Assembly (NCBI GenBank): GCA_021154985.1
Contig: JAJNQE010000113.1
Location: 1-14,264 of the forward strand
From: Hydrogenophaga sp.
Lineage (GTDB): Bacteria > Pseudomonadota > Gammaproteobacteria > Burkholderiales > Burkholderiaceae_C
DNA length: 14,264 bases
Reading direction: 5' to 3'
The notes beneath the pieces were generated by a model. That model worked only from the letters and a program-made list of their open reading frames with translations. It was not told where the DNA came from and did not search any database. A program made the position numbers and the translations under genes. The first letter of the stretch is position 1. Each line of letters begins with the position of its first letter. Below are positions 13,409 to 14,264 of this stretch, one piece after another.

Positions 13409-14176
13409 ATGCCCACGTTCACCGAAGCGCAGGTGATGGCGCTGGTCTCGCCGGTGTTCTGGCCTTTCCTGCGCATCCTCGCGGTGTTCTCCAGCGCGCC
13501 CATCTTCTCGTCGCGCTCGGTGCCGCTGCGCACGCGCGTGGCGCTGGCCTTCATCGTGGCCGTGTGCGCGCAGGCCGGGTTGGGCGACCAGCCCATGATC
13601 GCGCTCAACGACCCGCAGGCGTTTTCGGTCGTCATGCAGCAGGTGGTGGTGGGCATCGCCATTGGGCTGGCGGTGCGCATCGTGTTCTCGGCGGTGGAGC
13701 TCGCGGGTGAAATCATCGGCCTGCAGATGGGCCTGAACTTTGCCGGTTTCTTCGACCCCACGACCAACGCACAGTCCAGCACCGTGGGCCGATTCTTCGG
13801 CAACACCACCATGCTGCTGTTCGTGGTGATGGGCGGCCACCTCATGCTGCTGCAGGCCGTCATTGCCAGCTTCAACACCTTCCCCGTGGGCGGCGGCGCG
13901 CTCGATTCTGTGAACCGCATGCAGCTGCACGAACTGGGTGCGGTGGTGTTCCGCTACGGCCTGTGGATCGCCCTGCCCATGATCGGCATGCTGATGTTCG
14001 TCAACATCGTGCTCGGCTTTGTCTCGCGCATCGCGCCGCAGATGAACGCCTTTGCCATCGGCTTCCCGCTCACCCTCTCCGCCGGCTTGGTGGGCATTGC
14101 TTTCACGCTGCCCATGCTGGATGCACCGGTGGCCGCGCTCATGAAGCTGGCCACAGAGATCTTCACCGGCGGCTAA
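13409..14176 (+). CDS. fliR: Flagellar export gate protein FliR
   Basis: A 255-residue multi-spanning inner-membrane protein, one copy of which closes the FliP-FliQ-FliR gate helix and contacts FlhB. Recognised blocks are FWPFLRILAVFSSAPIFSSR, PLRTRVALAFIVAV, ELAGEIIGLQMGLNFAGFFD and the C-terminal NIVLGFVSRIAPQMNAFAIG followed by FPLTLSAGLVG. Several long hydrophobic segments fit the usual membrane layout. The ATG at 13409 gives the family N terminus (MPTFTEAQVMALV); the frame continues upstream only as a shadow of fliQ. The ribosome site is poor. It is the last gene of the run; flhB, often encoded elsewhere, is not seen here. Confidence 0.96.
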   Translation: MPTFTEAQVMALVSPVFWPFLRILAVFSSAPIFSSRSVPLRTRVALAFIVAVCAQAGLGDQPMIALNDPQAFSVVMQQVVVGIAIGLAVRIVFSAVELAGEIIGLQMGLNFAGFFDPTTNAQSSTVGRFFGNTTMLLFVVMGGHLMLLQAVIASFNTFPVGGGALDSVNRMQLHELGAVVFRYGLWIALPMIGMLMFVNIVLGFVSRIAPQMNAFAIGFPLTLSAGLVGIAFTLPMLDAPVAALMKLATEIFTGG

Positions 14177-14264
14177 TAAAGATCGCATTGGCAAGAAGGC
14201 CAACAGAATCGAAGCATCTCGTGCAAAAATTCCCACTCAAGTTTGCTTCAGGATCCTTCATCTC
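14177..14264. other. Non-coding end of window after fliR
   Basis: Eighty-eight bases with no supported gene. They are less GC-rich than the rest. A small dyad TTGGC (14188-14192) with GCCAA (14199-14203) is present but has no T-run, so no terminator for fliL-fliR can be named. TCAAGTTT at 14237-14244 resembles a sigma-28 -35 element, but no matching -10 lies at the right distance before the window ends. Confidence 0.5.

Noticed and set aside
14237..14244. TCAAGTTT, seven of eight to the sigma-28 -35 consensus
   Set aside because: The bases 11 positions downstream (14256-14263) do not resemble GCCGATAA, and the window ends there.

Overview
The window is a dense block of flagellar genes from a high-GC Gram-negative bacterium. 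The protein families, the gene order (two flagellins, fliST, a divergent fliE, then fliFGHIJK and fliLMNOPQR) and the GC-rich palindromic repeats between genes suggest a betaproteobacterium of the order Burkholderiales, most likely Comamonadaceae. The genus cannot be fixed from this sequence alone. Taxonomy is an inference; the gene identities rest on clear family signatures.

Layout. Positions 1-1463 hold the 3' end of one flagellin gene and a second, complete flagellin gene, with a strong intrinsic terminator between them. Positions 1524-2296 hold a candidate sigma-28 promoter followed by the export chaperones fliS and fliT. A gap of about 120 bases with strong hairpins separates fliT from fliE, which runs on the minus strand and converges on it. 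fliE and fliF diverge from a 183-base control region at 2739-2921. fliF, fliG, fliH, fliI, fliJ and fliK then run on the plus strand. A 163-base palindromic repeat lies between fliF and fliG, while fliI-fliJ and fliJ-fliK overlap by ATGA. After fliK comes a 300-base non-coding stretch with a tandem 75/73-base repeat, then hairpins and possible promoter elements, and then fliL to fliR, packed with overlaps or gaps of 15 bases or less. The last 88 bases show no gene.

How the genes work together. FliE and FliF form the rod-MS ring base. FliG, FliM and FliN form the switch/C-ring that generates torque and binds CheY-P. FliH, FliI and FliJ are the export ATPase complex, and FliO, FliP, FliQ and FliR build the export gate. 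FliK measures the hook, FliL supports the stator, and FliS and FliT chaperone flagellin and the filament cap. FliC forms the filament. No fliD (cap), flhA, flhB, flgM, fliA or motor gene lies inside the window.

No new kind of biological system is visible. The points most worth a second look are the two flagellins whose last 61 residues are identical despite 11 silent base differences; the terminator that isolates the second flagellin gene; two related repeats flanking fliE-fliF whose hairpins show compensatory base changes; the tandem repeat before fliL; and a FliK whose C-terminal core departs from the usual signature.
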